Below are positions 9,597 to 18,306 of a stretch of DNA of 38,762 nt, one piece after another. Made by a program: the position numbers and the translations under genes. The stretch is from positions 1 to 38,762 of the forward strand of contig QKHZ01000111.1 of assembly GCA_003249795.1 (NCBI GenBank). Direction: 5' to 3'. Source of the DNA: a bacterium (lineage in GTDB: Bacteria > Planctomycetota > SZUA-567). The notes below the pieces were generated by a model. It searched no databases, was not told the DNA's origin, and saw nothing but the letters and a program-made list of their open reading frames with translations. Numbering within the stretch: position 1 is the stretch's first letter; each line of letters starts with the position of its first letter.

Positions 9597-10144
9597 AGTA
9601 TGGACCAAATCATGTAGCTGTTTCAAGGTATGTAGAAGAAGCCAAAAATATAAACTATCTATCTGAATGTGGTGCGCCGTATTCTGAGGATGCTATTCAA
9701 TCGTTTTCAGTTATTTCTGATTTTGATGAGGTCTTACGTTTGCATCAGAAAATCCAAAATGATGCAATACCTTATGAGCCGATTGATATAGAGTTATATA
9801 ATGCATATCGGTCTACATGCTCTGATCCGCGTAAGGGGCTAATTCCTAGTGTAAAAAATATTTTTGGAATTGGAATGTTTCCGTTCGCCTGTCATTATGT
9901 AGAACGTGATTTAAGTAATATTGTAGTTAAAAAGCTATGCGCATGCGTAAAAGGAATATATCAAGAAAATGAATTAGGATTTGATTTTATTGAACGCTTG
10001 ATGGTTATAGGAGGCAGATTGACAGTAATTGACCGTCTAAGTGAGTTTCCTATTATAGGTAAATTTATGGATATTGTAAGAAAAGGCTATCTACCAGTCG
10101 CCCTAGAACATAATAACGTGGGAACAAAAATAACAATTCATTAG
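9593..10144 (+). CDS. Hypothetical protein, candidate partner or immunity protein of the RHS tip
   Basis: The 183-residue protein matches no family I recognise. Its ATG overlaps the RHS stop as ATGA (9593-9596), so translation is probably coupled. It has no signal peptide or clear membrane helix and is acidic in its first half (SDFDEVLRLHQK, PYEPIDIELYNAY). Hydrophobic segments around IPSVKNIFGIGMFPFACHY and FIERLMVIGGRL could form a folded core. It is strongly AT-rich (19/60 G+C at 9841-9900), like the RHS tail and unlike the core. The position, size and shared composition fit the immunity slot of polymorphic toxin loci. This is contextual inference; it could equally be a chaperone or an unrelated orphan. 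A terminator lies about 140 bases downstream. Confidence 0.6.
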   Translation: MKYGPNHVAVSRYVEEAKNINYLSECGAPYSEDAIQSFSVISDFDEVLRLHQKIQNDAIPYEPIDIELYNAYRSTCSDPRKGLIPSVKNIFGIGMFPFACHYVERDLSNIVVKKLCACVKGIYQENELGFDFIERLMVIGGRLTVIDRLSEFPIIGKFMDIVRKGYLPVALEHNNVGTKITIH

Positions 10145-10282
10145 TTGTGATTTATGGATTTACGATTAATAAACGCCCTAAGCCCCAGCCCCCCGCCGCA
10201 GGATTTACACCCCGGCCGCTGGGGTGACCTGCACACGCGCGACTGACGCCTGACCGGACTGACCGGCACCTGATGTCCCTCT

Positions 10283-10319
10283 CTGCCCGCATCCCGCAAC
10301 CGGATCCGGGCAGTTTTTT
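10283..10319 (+). terminator. Intrinsic terminator of the NHL-RHS module
   Basis: CTGCCCG (10283-10289) pairs with CGGGCAG (10307-10313) and is followed directly by six T (10314-10319). It would end transcripts running through the RHS gene and its small partner. Confidence 0.8.
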
Positions 10320-10609
10320 GTCTCCGGGCTTTTTTATAATCGGCAATACTTCTGCTGCGATCTTCTTGCCATTTTGACTTTTTCTGCCATAATTTGTGCT
10401 TGTTCTGTTTGGGAGAATTGTATCGATTTAATGAAGTAGTTTGCGTTAGACATAGCTGATTTTCAGCGTACCGGCTTGAGCGCTCGCCCCAGAAACCGCC
10501 AATAGGGTTATCCCTACTCTAACGAGCAGCACAGGTGTCAGGCACGTACCCGACATAGATTGGGGCGTTGCTTTGCATTGTGCTTGTTAGAGGGGCTTGG
10601 CGGTCCCTT

Positions 10610-10641
10610 GGGGCGAGGCGTGCGGGCAGCGCCCCTTTTTT
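10610..10641 (+). terminator. Terminator-like hairpin in the leader of the receiver gene
   Basis: GGGGCG (10610-10615) pairs with CGCCCC (10630-10635), with six T after it (10636-10641). It lies 57 bases before the receiver ATG at 10698. Either the receiver promoter lies after it in a very short space, or the hairpin works as an attenuator in the leader. A second small stem, CCGG-TTACG-CCGG, follows near 10661-10673. Confidence 0.6.
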
Positions 10642-10697
10642 CTGCGCTTCCTTTTCAGGTCCGGTTACGCCGGAAAACCTTAAAAGGAGGCCATACC

Positions 10698-11087
10698 ATG
10701 CAAATCCTGATTGTCGATGATGATCCGTACATCCGAGAGTTCCTGCGCGATGTTCTTACTGAAATTCTCTCTCATCCCGAATCAGGATTACCGCCTCCGC
10801 TTGAATTTTCCTTTGCTTATAACTGTAAAACCGCTAATGAGCTGACCAGCCGGATTGACTTTGACCTGATCACGCTTGATCTGTGTTTGCCAGATGGTTG
10901 CGGCCTCGATATCCTTGAGCGGCTTCGTAAAACGGGTCAATTCACCGGCAAAGTCGTCGTAATTTCAGGTGATGCAGAAGACGAAGAGCACCTGATCCGT
11001 GCGCAGGAACTCGGAGTTAACGCCATTTTTGCAAAGCCATTTTGCTGGATAAGGCTGCGTGATACGATCTTGAAGATTTTGAGATAG
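10698..11087 (+). CDS. Stand-alone response-regulator receiver protein (CheY-like)
   Basis: A complete 129-residue receiver domain with no output domain. The acidic pocket is D7-D8-D9, the phosphoacceptor is D61 in LDLCLPDG, the switch residue is S90 in VVVISGD, and the conserved lysine is K113 in FAKPF. The ATG at 10698 has an AAGGAGG site 8 bases upstream, so the longer open frame from 10560 is not used; that extension also crosses a terminator hairpin. A protein of this kind relays phosphate from a histidine kinase to a partner by protein contact. No kinase is encoded nearby, so it probably borrows one from the host or lies near one outside the window. It sits alone between the RHS module and the integration module. 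The leader hairpin suggests regulation by attenuation. Confidence 0.85.
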   Translation: MQILIVDDDPYIREFLRDVLTEILSHPESGLPPPLEFSFAYNCKTANELTSRIDFDLITLDLCLPDGCGLDILERLRKTGQFTGKVVVISGDAEDEEHLIRAQELGVNAIFAKPFCWIRLRDTILKILR

Positions 11088-11142
11088 AGTACCGGCCGAT
11101 TTAGAAATATTTAAATAAAATTAAATTTTGATCAGAAAACTC

Positions 11143-11171
11143 TTGACACTTGGGTTAATGTAACCTACATT
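11143..11171 (+). promoter_or_regulatory. Sigma-70 promoter with an operator-like palindrome in the spacer
   Basis: TTGACA (11143-11148) and TACATT (11166-11171) are separated by exactly 17 bases. The palindrome GGTTA-ATG-TAACC (11153-11165) fills most of the spacer. A repressor bound there would block RNA polymerase. The first gene downstream encodes an RHH protein, so autoregulation is the simplest reading. Confidence 0.75.
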
Positions 11172-11206
11172 GTGGCGTATGGGGACAATTGGCAGGAGAG
11201 AATGCG

Positions 11207-11452
11207 ATGGGCAAAGGCGAAATCGCCGACCATAGACAGCAGGTTTGCTTTGTTTTGGATCGGGAACTTGTACAGCGGATTGATGATGTGGCGGGTGTCT
11301 TCGGCCTGAGTCGTTCGCAACTAATCGGCAGAATGTTGGAAGATTATTTGCCAATGGAAGAAACACTTGCCGAAGAGCGGCTTGAAAAGCGCAAAAACAT
11401 CCGTAAAGCTGCGGAGGCAAAGGCAGGAAAGGCTAAAAATGTCAAACGGTAA
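11207..11452 (+). CDS. Ribbon-helix-helix (CopG-like) DNA-binding protein
   Basis: This 81-residue protein has a short beta strand (QQVCFVLD) followed by two helices (RELVQRIDDVAGVFG, then SRSQLIGRMLEDYL), the usual ribbon-helix-helix layout. A charged tail rich in Glu, Lys and Ala follows. The ATG at 11207 has a CAGGAG site 6-7 bases before it, so it is chosen over the TTG at 11189. RHH dimers bind short palindromes, and one lies in this gene's own promoter, so I infer that it represses its operon. The stop overlaps the next gene by 14 bases, so the two are co-translated. It is the first gene of the integration module. Confidence 0.75.
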   Translation: MGKGEIADHRQQVCFVLDRELVQRIDDVAGVFGLSRSQLIGRMLEDYLPMEETLAEERLEKRKNIRKAAEAKAGKAKNVKR

Positions 11453-11792
11453 TGAACAGATTGACGAAGAGATCCGCGAGCTGTGCTATCAGGTGATTAT
11501 CCGTGCGAAGATGGATTCGGGCAAGTGCCCAGCCTGTGGCCGGGTTGTTACTGCTTGCAGGGAAGAGCATGGCGAATCGCTTGCATGTTCCGGTGGGTGC
11601 TTCAGTTTTGAAATGCACTATGGCGAGAATGATAAACCTACCGCAGGACATCTTTTTCTCAATAAGGAACATGTAACCGAACTTGTTTGTGCAAACTGCG
11701 GAATGCAGATTTTTGTCGCCCCGACTGACATGAATGCGGGGAAGGTTCCCGGCTGTGCCTGTGGCGGCCAGTTTGTGAAGGCAGAAAAATAA
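11439..11792 (+). CDS. Small double zinc-ribbon protein
   Basis: A 117-residue protein with four cysteine pairs: CPAC and CSGGC in the first half, CANC and CAC in the second. This gives two possible zinc knuckles. No catalytic motif is seen, and the family is not one I can name. The ATG at 11439 has an AGGAAAGG site 6 bases upstream and lies inside the end of the RHH gene, which argues for translational coupling. The longer frame from 11367 would overlap that gene by 86 bases and lacks a site. The position between a regulator and an excisionase-like gene suggests a role in element maintenance, but there is no direct evidence. Confidence 0.65.
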   Translation: MSNGNEQIDEEIRELCYQVIIRAKMDSGKCPACGRVVTACREEHGESLACSGGCFSFEMHYGENDKPTAGHLFLNKEHVTELVCANCGMQIFVAPTDMNAGKVPGCACGGQFVKAEK

Positions 11793-11802
11793 GGAAGGCT
11801 TG

Positions 11803-12102
11803 ATGGAAAAGAACGCGTCTGCAGACACTCATTCAAAAGGGTTGCTACTTTGTCTTGGCGATTACGCGCCGGGGACGCTTCTTTCTGAGACAAGACTTGC
11901 AGGAATGTTGGGCAAGCATGTGGAAACCATCCGGCGTTGGCGGCGAAATGGTGCTTTACCTGAATCGGTTGCTCTTGGACAGGAGCGCGTCTGGACGGTA
12001 CAGTGTTTACTGGACCATGTGACCAAGCGTCTTGATTGTTTGGCTGAAAAAAAACGGTTGCTTGAAAAACGGTTAAGCGGCCTTTTCCCGCAGAAAGGAT
12101 AA
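11803..12102 (+). CDS. Excisionase-like helix-turn-helix protein (HTH_17/MerR type)
   Basis: The 99-residue protein carries a winged-HTH motif around LSETRLAGMLG, then HVETIRRWRRNGALPESV and RVWTVQCLLDHV. This is the pattern of Xis and AlpA-like factors and of many small mobile-element regulators. A basic, leucine-rich C-terminal helix follows (KKRLLEKRL). The start is ATG 11803, with a purine-rich AAGGAAGG site just upstream. The stop is 3 bases before the recombinase start. Excisionases bend DNA at the attachment site and steer the recombinase towards excision, and the gene order fits that role. It could also be only a transcriptional regulator of the recombinase. Confidence 0.65.
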   Translation: MEKNASADTHSKGLLLCLGDYAPGTLLSETRLAGMLGKHVETIRRWRRNGALPESVALGQERVWTVQCLLDHVTKRLDCLAEKKRLLEKRLSGLFPQKG

Positions 12103-12105
12103 CAG

Positions 12106-13725
<1,620 letters not shown>

Positions 13726-13875
13726 ACTCAGTTTCATTTTTCATCGGCAACACGTGACTTCATCATACAGGTAAGCCCCGAACTTTCCATCAAAATTTAC
13801 AGCGCATTTTTATTTAATCCGGTTCTAACGACATCAGAAATCTTTACTGAAAGATCGTCTGGACAAAGATTGACG

Positions 13876-14748
13876 TTAAAGATGTAGCGCCTTTTGTTCC
13901 GCTGTGCTCAAGGGCTTGTAGCCGCCTTGGGCAAAACGCTTGACGACCCGAAGCAGGCGACAGAGCGGATGCAGAATCGTGTACTTCAAATTTGATGTCG
14001 TCACATAGGTGTGGCGGATCTTTTCGTCTTCCTCACAAAACCGCGCCGGTAAGGTCTGCGTCTTCGTCTGGCCATGTTCACGCATCGCCGCCCAGAATCC
14101 GGCACAGTGCAAAACCTTGCCGCACTGCGCAAGTCTGTGCCAAAGATCATAATCCATACAGCAGTGAAACGACGGGTCGACACCACCAGTTTGGTCGTAG
14201 GCGTCTTTTCTGAAAAACGCCGCCGGTTGCGGGATGAAACAATAGCCGTATGCAAAAATGGTCCAGTCGAAATCTATCTCCCGGCGTGCCTGCAGGAGGT
14301 TGCCGCTCTCATTGATCCAGCACGCGTCGCCATACAGCATAACCGCATCTGGATTTTTGCGGAAAGCCTCGGCAGCGAGTGCAAGGCCGTCCGGTAGCAG
14401 AATGTCGTCACTGTTAAGCCAGCCTAGAATATTACCACGGGCGCGTGCAAACCCCTCGCGGATGACAGAAGCCTGTCCGTTGTCCGGTTGCGACTGCCAG
14501 TAAGAGATGATATCCGGATATTTATCCGCCGCTGCGCGGATAATCTCTGCACTTCTGTCGTTCGAGCCGCCATCGTAAATGAGAACCTCGACGGAGTATC
14601 CAGTACCATCTTTTTGCGAGAGGATACTATCAAGACATGCCGGTAAAAATCGTGCCTGATTGTAAGACGGGACGACGATTGAGAAACGGATCGGGATGTC
14701 GTCTACTTTATCAAATGCAGGTGTTGTGCCGGATGGTGACTTGCTCAT
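13876..14748 (-). CDS. Family 2 glycosyltransferase
   Basis: A 290-residue GT-A fold glycosyltransferase. The nucleotide-binding start FSIVVPSYNQ (22-31), the IYDGGSND segment (58-64) and the SDD metal/nucleotide motif (113-115, in GWLNSDDIL) are all visible. A later MDYDLWHRL segment matches the acceptor-side ED-x-x-W region. It should move a sugar from a nucleotide donor onto a cell-surface glycan at the cytoplasmic face. The sugar cannot be told from sequence. Its ATG overlaps the preceding gene's stop as ATGA (14745-14748). It is the last gene of the operon. Confidence 0.88.
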   Translation of the reverse strand: MSKSPSGTTPAFDKVDDIPIRFSIVVPSYNQARFLPACLDSILSQKDGTGYSVEVLIYDGGSNDRSAEIIRAAADKYPDIISYWQSQPDNGQASVIREGFARARGNILGWLNSDDILLPDGLALAAEAFRKNPDAVMLYGDACWINESGNLLQARREIDFDWTIFAYGYCFIPQPAAFFRKDAYDQTGGVDPSFHCCMDYDLWHRLAQCGKVLHCAGFWAAMREHGQTKTQTLPARFCEEDEKIRHTYVTTSNLKYTILHPLCRLLRVVKRFAQGGYKPLSTAEQKALHL

Positions 14749-15590
14749 TGATTCACCATCGTACGCTTACCCCGTCTGCGCATGTCCCATAGCATCGCTT
14801 CAATGCAGAAGTCATACACTGCCAGTAGCATTGCCAGAAGGAATCCCTGCATGCCGTCTAAAAAACCGAGACGCAAGATATATCTTCCGAAAAACCGTTT
14901 TGGAGGTTTTAGGAAGAGCCTCAATAATGACGCTTTCTTCTTGGAGCGGAACTGGATCAGCGCTTCGTTATGCGCGTAGCGGTTGATGGTGCGGTTGATG
15001 AACTGATGTACCGAGTCGTAGTCGTAATGAACTGTCGCCAGATCATCACGCGCTTCGAGCATGATGATGGTTCCCTTCACCGGAACCTGACTGTGGATGT
15101 CGGCGTAAAACCAATCCCGATCCCACGCGTCATTTCTGAAAAAGCGGAGCTGGTCTGCCTTGAACCATCCGCCATGCCGGATCCATTTTCCGAAGATCAT
15201 GTTCTTGCGTGCAAACCGGATGCCGCTGCAATTGCCAGCGCGTGCATGATGCTTCAGTGTGTCGGCAAGAAGCGGCTGCATCCGCTCGTCAGAATCCATC
15301 CGCAGAACCCATACGCCGCGCGATTGAGTGAAGCCGATGTGGTCGAGTTTGTTGATCACGCCGTCGCGGCTGCGCGCTTCGATGACAATGGCGCCTTCGT
15401 CCAGGGCAAGGCGTGCGGTGCGGTCAGAACTGTTGTCGTCGACAACGATGACTTCGTCGGCAAAGTCGCGCAGCGAGCGGATTGCGTCGACGATGTTGTC
15501 CTCTTCATTCTTTGCTTTGATCACGGCGCTGATATAGGGGCCAGTTTGTTGGACGCCGTTTGTCTGATTGCTTTCCGAGTCAGTGGTCAT
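14745..15590 (-). CDS. Family 2 glycosyltransferase, WaaE/KdtX-like
   Basis: The 281-residue protein has VIKAKNEEDNI near the start, IVVDDNSSDRT, and the metal motif DSD at 99-101. GKWIRHGGWFKADQLRFF and the C-terminal LGFLDGMQGFLLAM segment are characteristic of the LPS-core glycosyltransferase group that includes WaaE/KdtX. This suggests a role in LPS or surface glycan assembly at the inner membrane. The C-terminal hydrophobic stretch may be membrane-associated. The start at 15590 has a GGAGG site and overlaps the previous stop as ATGA (15587-15590). A longer start at 15617 would reach further into the upstream gene and is less likely. Confidence 0.87.
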   Translation of the reverse strand: MTTDSESNQTNGVQQTGPYISAVIKAKNEEDNIVDAIRSLRDFADEVIVVDDNSSDRTARLALDEGAIVIEARSRDGVINKLDHIGFTQSRGVWVLRMDSDERMQPLLADTLKHHARAGNCSGIRFARKNMIFGKWIRHGGWFKADQLRFFRNDAWDRDWFYADIHSQVPVKGTIIMLEARDDLATVHYDYDSVHQFINRTINRYAHNEALIQFRSKKKASLLRLFLKPPKRFFGRYILRLGFLDGMQGFLLAMLLAVYDFCIEAMLWDMRRRGKRTMVNQ

Positions 15591-16900
15591 GAAAAACGCC
15601 TCCGCACACGCCACCACAAGCGGCGTGCATTCATGACTCCATCATACAGGTTTGCCATGTGCATCCAATAGGGTAGCCGGTTTTTCCACAGTAAACTCTG
15701 GTCATCCTGCATGCCGCGGTGTTGGATATATGACTCCAGTGACTCGCGGTCGGGCAAATCCGCCGGCGGCAACTTTTCATCCTCATCCAGAGAAACAGCC
15801 ATCTCCGGCTTCTTTTTTGCCACAAGGGAAATGATCCGCTGCTCCAGTCGCAGGCAGATCTGTTGCGGGTCGAGCGCAGACTCTAGAAACCGGTTGCGCC
15901 CAGATTCGCCCATTCGGCTGCATAACTTCGGATCGCTGCGTAGCATCTCGATGCCATCGCGCGTTTCTGAAGGCGTGTCGACAATCATTCCGCTTGCCTG
16001 GTGGCGGACGAGTTCGATCTGTCCGTTGGAGCAGTTTGACCAAGGCGTTGTCGATGTGATCACCGGCAGGCCCGCGCGCATCGCTTCTGCAATTGCCATC
16101 CCGAAACTTTCGCCCATCGATGAGAAGTGCGCAAAGCAGTCGATGGCTGCCAGCGTCTGCCAGATCGGAAGGTCTCCCGACTTGAACGGCAGATCGATAA
16201 ACCGGCTGCCCAGAATTCTCTTCGCCTTTCGCGCAAGCAGCGGCGGAAACTGACGTGCGGCCAGAAACACGCGGCTCTCGCTCGTAAACGAACGGAGTAC
16301 ATCAGGAATCATCGAATCGATCCGCATCCGGTCGGGACGGAACAGGCAACCGACGACAAAGTCACCGCTCTGCAGCCCCCACTCCTCGCGGATCTGACGC
16401 CGGAGCTTGCTCATGTTTGTCGGCGGCGGCAAGACCGGATTGTACAGTACCGCGTGCGTTTGCAGATAGCTGTCGATCTCCGGACGTCCTGACCCGCGCC
16501 AGTTGCGCAGTAGCGCGCTTTGTGAAACACAATAAACAAAATCGATCAGTCCGGCTCCGGCTCCGGTGTCAGCATAACCGAAGTGGTTGAACTCAATGAT
16601 CACCGGCGCATTCCGCTTCCGGAAAATCTCAAGCCACCGGTTCCATTTGGCGTCCGAGCCGCCGCCGCGGTGAATGACCACAGCCGTCTGCGACAAATCC
16701 GCATCCAGCCCGTTTAAATCGTCGCCAGCAAAGGACGATGAGAAACCGGCTTTGACCAGCGCGTCACGATAGTCCGTGTCGCCTCCGACGCCAACAACAG
16801 ATGTGCCAACATGTGTATGCAGCGCCGCAAGGTTGACCATCACCTTGGCCATCCCCCCCGGCGTAAGCTGCTCACAAAAATGCAGAACATGGTTGATCAT
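15587..16900 (-). CDS. Glycosyltransferase, GT-B fold (family 4-like)
   Basis: A 437-residue GT-B type enzyme. The N-terminal domain begins NHVLHFCEQLTPGGMAKV, with the glycine-rich loop typical of the acceptor domain. The C-terminal domain carries the E-x7-E donor-binding motif in GESFGMAIAEAM, followed by GLPVITS. A C-terminal extension of about 80 residues after the core (from about KKKPEMAVSLDED) is charged, then rich in Trp and Arg, and could contact the membrane. Stop and start overlap the neighbouring genes by ATGA on both sides (15587-15590 and 16897-16900). Donor and acceptor are unknown. Confidence 0.85.
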   Translation of the reverse strand: MINHVLHFCEQLTPGGMAKVMVNLAALHTHVGTSVVGVGGDTDYRDALVKAGFSSSFAGDDLNGLDADLSQTAVVIHRGGGSDAKWNRWLEIFRKRNAPVIIEFNHFGYADTGAGAGLIDFVYCVSQSALLRNWRGSGRPEIDSYLQTHAVLYNPVLPPPTNMSKLRRQIREEWGLQSGDFVVGCLFRPDRMRIDSMIPDVLRSFTSESRVFLAARQFPPLLARKAKRILGSRFIDLPFKSGDLPIWQTLAAIDCFAHFSSMGESFGMAIAEAMRAGLPVITSTTPWSNCSNGQIELVRHQASGMIVDTPSETRDGIEMLRSDPKLCSRMGESGRNRFLESALDPQQICLRLEQRIISLVAKKKPEMAVSLDEDEKLPPADLPDRESLESYIQHRGMQDDQSLLWKNRLPYWMHMANLYDGVMNARRLWWRVRRRFS

Positions 16901-18198
16901 GGTCTGGCAACTCCATTAAAGAGATAATTTTTCCGGCGTATCCGGGTAGAACTTGCGTGTTTGTTTTTCAGTTTTTCATCAGTCAGAACCTGCTCATACA
17001 ATGCGCGATGGTTTGCAGACTGATGACGGACGGAAAACTCTACCTGCGCTTTTGCATAAGCCCCTTCACCAAATGTTTCCGCATTTTCCAGCACCGTCAG
17101 GATTCCTGCCGCCAGATCATCCGCTGATCCGGGTTCTGCCAGATATCCGGTCTTGCCGTGTTCGATCCGGTCTGGCGTTCCTCCCGCGCGCAAGCCTACC
17201 GAGGCGGTTTTGCATGCCGCCGCTTCCATCACGGTCATCGGTCCGGTTTCAAAAATTCCGGCAGAGACAAAAGCGTCGCACGATGCATACGCAGTCCGCA
17301 GAAGATCTTCGTCAGAAAGATATCCGAGAGCATGTGTTTTCAGCGGGAAATCCGGCTGTCCAGCAGACGCGCCGAACAGGACGAGTTCCGCATCCGGCTT
17401 TTTTTGTTGCACAATCTTCAGCGCCTCGACAAGCAAAGGGCCGCCTTTTCCCGGTGCGTCAAGATCGACGGCGCCGAACAGGATCAGCGGCGTTTTCTCC
17501 GGCAGGCTCAGACGACGGCGCGCGACGGTTTTGTCCATCGGCTGAAATGTCTGCAGATCAATCCCGTGCAGGATCGTCTCGACCGGATTGCGTTTCAGAA
17601 ACGGATGATCCCGCACGCAACCTTCAATCCACCGGCACGGCGCGATAAACGTAATCGCCTGCAGTTTCCACGCAATCTCCTTGCGCCGCCAGATCTGGTG
17701 GGTCAGGTCTTCGCCGTTGTTACTGCACAGGTGCGGACACGCCCCGCAACCGGTGCGCCATTTTTCGCAGTCATAACTGTAGTGGCAGCCGCCGGTCAGT
17801 GGCCACATATCATGCATTGTCCACACAATCGGCTTGCGGATAGCGGCAATCTCTTCCACCGACAAAAAGCCGTCAAGCACCCAGTGCAGATGGATGATGT
17901 CGGCATCGCTTCTGTTCAGTTCCTCCGCCGATAGCGCAGAGAACCACTGTGTTGAAATATTGCCGATGCGGTTCGGGTAATTCTTTCGCATGAGGTGGCT
18001 GTCAAGACGATACGAAAACGGGGAGCGCAGGCGCGTCAGCAGAGACCGTGAACACCAGACACCGGGGCTGTTGCCGAGTTTGCGTTTGACAAGTAGTGAC
18101 GCGTCGATCTGTTCGGCGTGGCAACCTTGCACCAGCCGAAGCGCTGCACGTGCAGCCCCTCCGCGGGTATCGTAGGTATTGACATGAAGAACTTTCAT
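16897..18198 (-). CDS. Glycosyltransferase, GT-B fold (family 4)
   Basis: Starting from the ATG at 18198 the protein begins MKVLHVNTYDTRGGAARAA, the standard start of this family. The longer frame to 18240 adds residues that do not belong. The ATG has an AGGCGG site. A Cys-containing segment, GGCHYSYDCEKWRTGCGACP, follows a MHDMWPLTGG motif; both are usual in this GT4 subgroup. The donor site is FETGPMTVMEAAACK with E-x7-E, then GGTPDRIEHGKTGYL. The enzyme retains the configuration of the donor sugar and probably acts in surface polysaccharide or LPS synthesis. A 108-base gap separates it from the gene upstream. A weak promoter-like pair there (18257-18285, minus strand) may add to expression. 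Confidence 0.88.
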   Translation of the reverse strand: MKVLHVNTYDTRGGAARAALRLVQGCHAEQIDASLLVKRKLGNSPGVWCSRSLLTRLRSPFSYRLDSHLMRKNYPNRIGNISTQWFSALSAEELNRSDADIIHLHWVLDGFLSVEEIAAIRKPIVWTMHDMWPLTGGCHYSYDCEKWRTGCGACPHLCSNNGEDLTHQIWRRKEIAWKLQAITFIAPCRWIEGCVRDHPFLKRNPVETILHGIDLQTFQPMDKTVARRRLSLPEKTPLILFGAVDLDAPGKGGPLLVEALKIVQQKKPDAELVLFGASAGQPDFPLKTHALGYLSDEDLLRTAYASCDAFVSAGIFETGPMTVMEAAACKTASVGLRAGGTPDRIEHGKTGYLAEPGSADDLAAGILTVLENAETFGEGAYAKAQVEFSVRHQSANHRALYEQVLTDEKLKNKHASSTRIRRKNYLFNGVARP

Positions 18199-18306
18199 GA
18201 AAGCCGCCTGTTTTCTGCCGTTTTCTAAATACTCGTACAAAATGTTTTATTTGATTATCTTAACCATTTCGTCAGGATGCTGCAACGGGGCAATTGATAC
18301 AATACG

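Larger units (their letters stand above)
10145..10697. other. Non-coding stretch between the RHS module and the receiver gene
   Basis: Composition switches abruptly from the AT-rich gene before it to a GC-rich patch (about 10175-10330). This patch holds a small hairpin (ACCCC/GGGGT around 10210-10225), a tandem CTGACCGG repeat (10250-10257 and 10259-10266) and an intrinsic terminator. A second terminator-like hairpin lies in the receiver leader. At 10503-10516 there is an inverted repeat TAGGG-TTAT-CCCTA. An open frame on the minus strand (10152-10346) is Gly/Arg-rich, lacks a ribosome site and is rejected. Confidence 0.5.

Noticed and set aside
10152-10346. Minus-strand frame of 64 codons in the GC-rich patch
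   Set aside because: It covers a terminator hairpin, has no ribosome site and has low-complexity Gly/Arg content.
10530-10560. Segment GGTGTCAGGCACGTAC resembling a motif I recall from dispersed repeats in environmental genomes
   Set aside because: It occurs only once in the window and I cannot verify the memory, so it is not reported as a repeat.
14970-16253. Plus-strand frames opposite the glycosyltransferases
   Set aside because: All overlap minus-strand genes that have clear motifs and coupled starts, so they are shadows.
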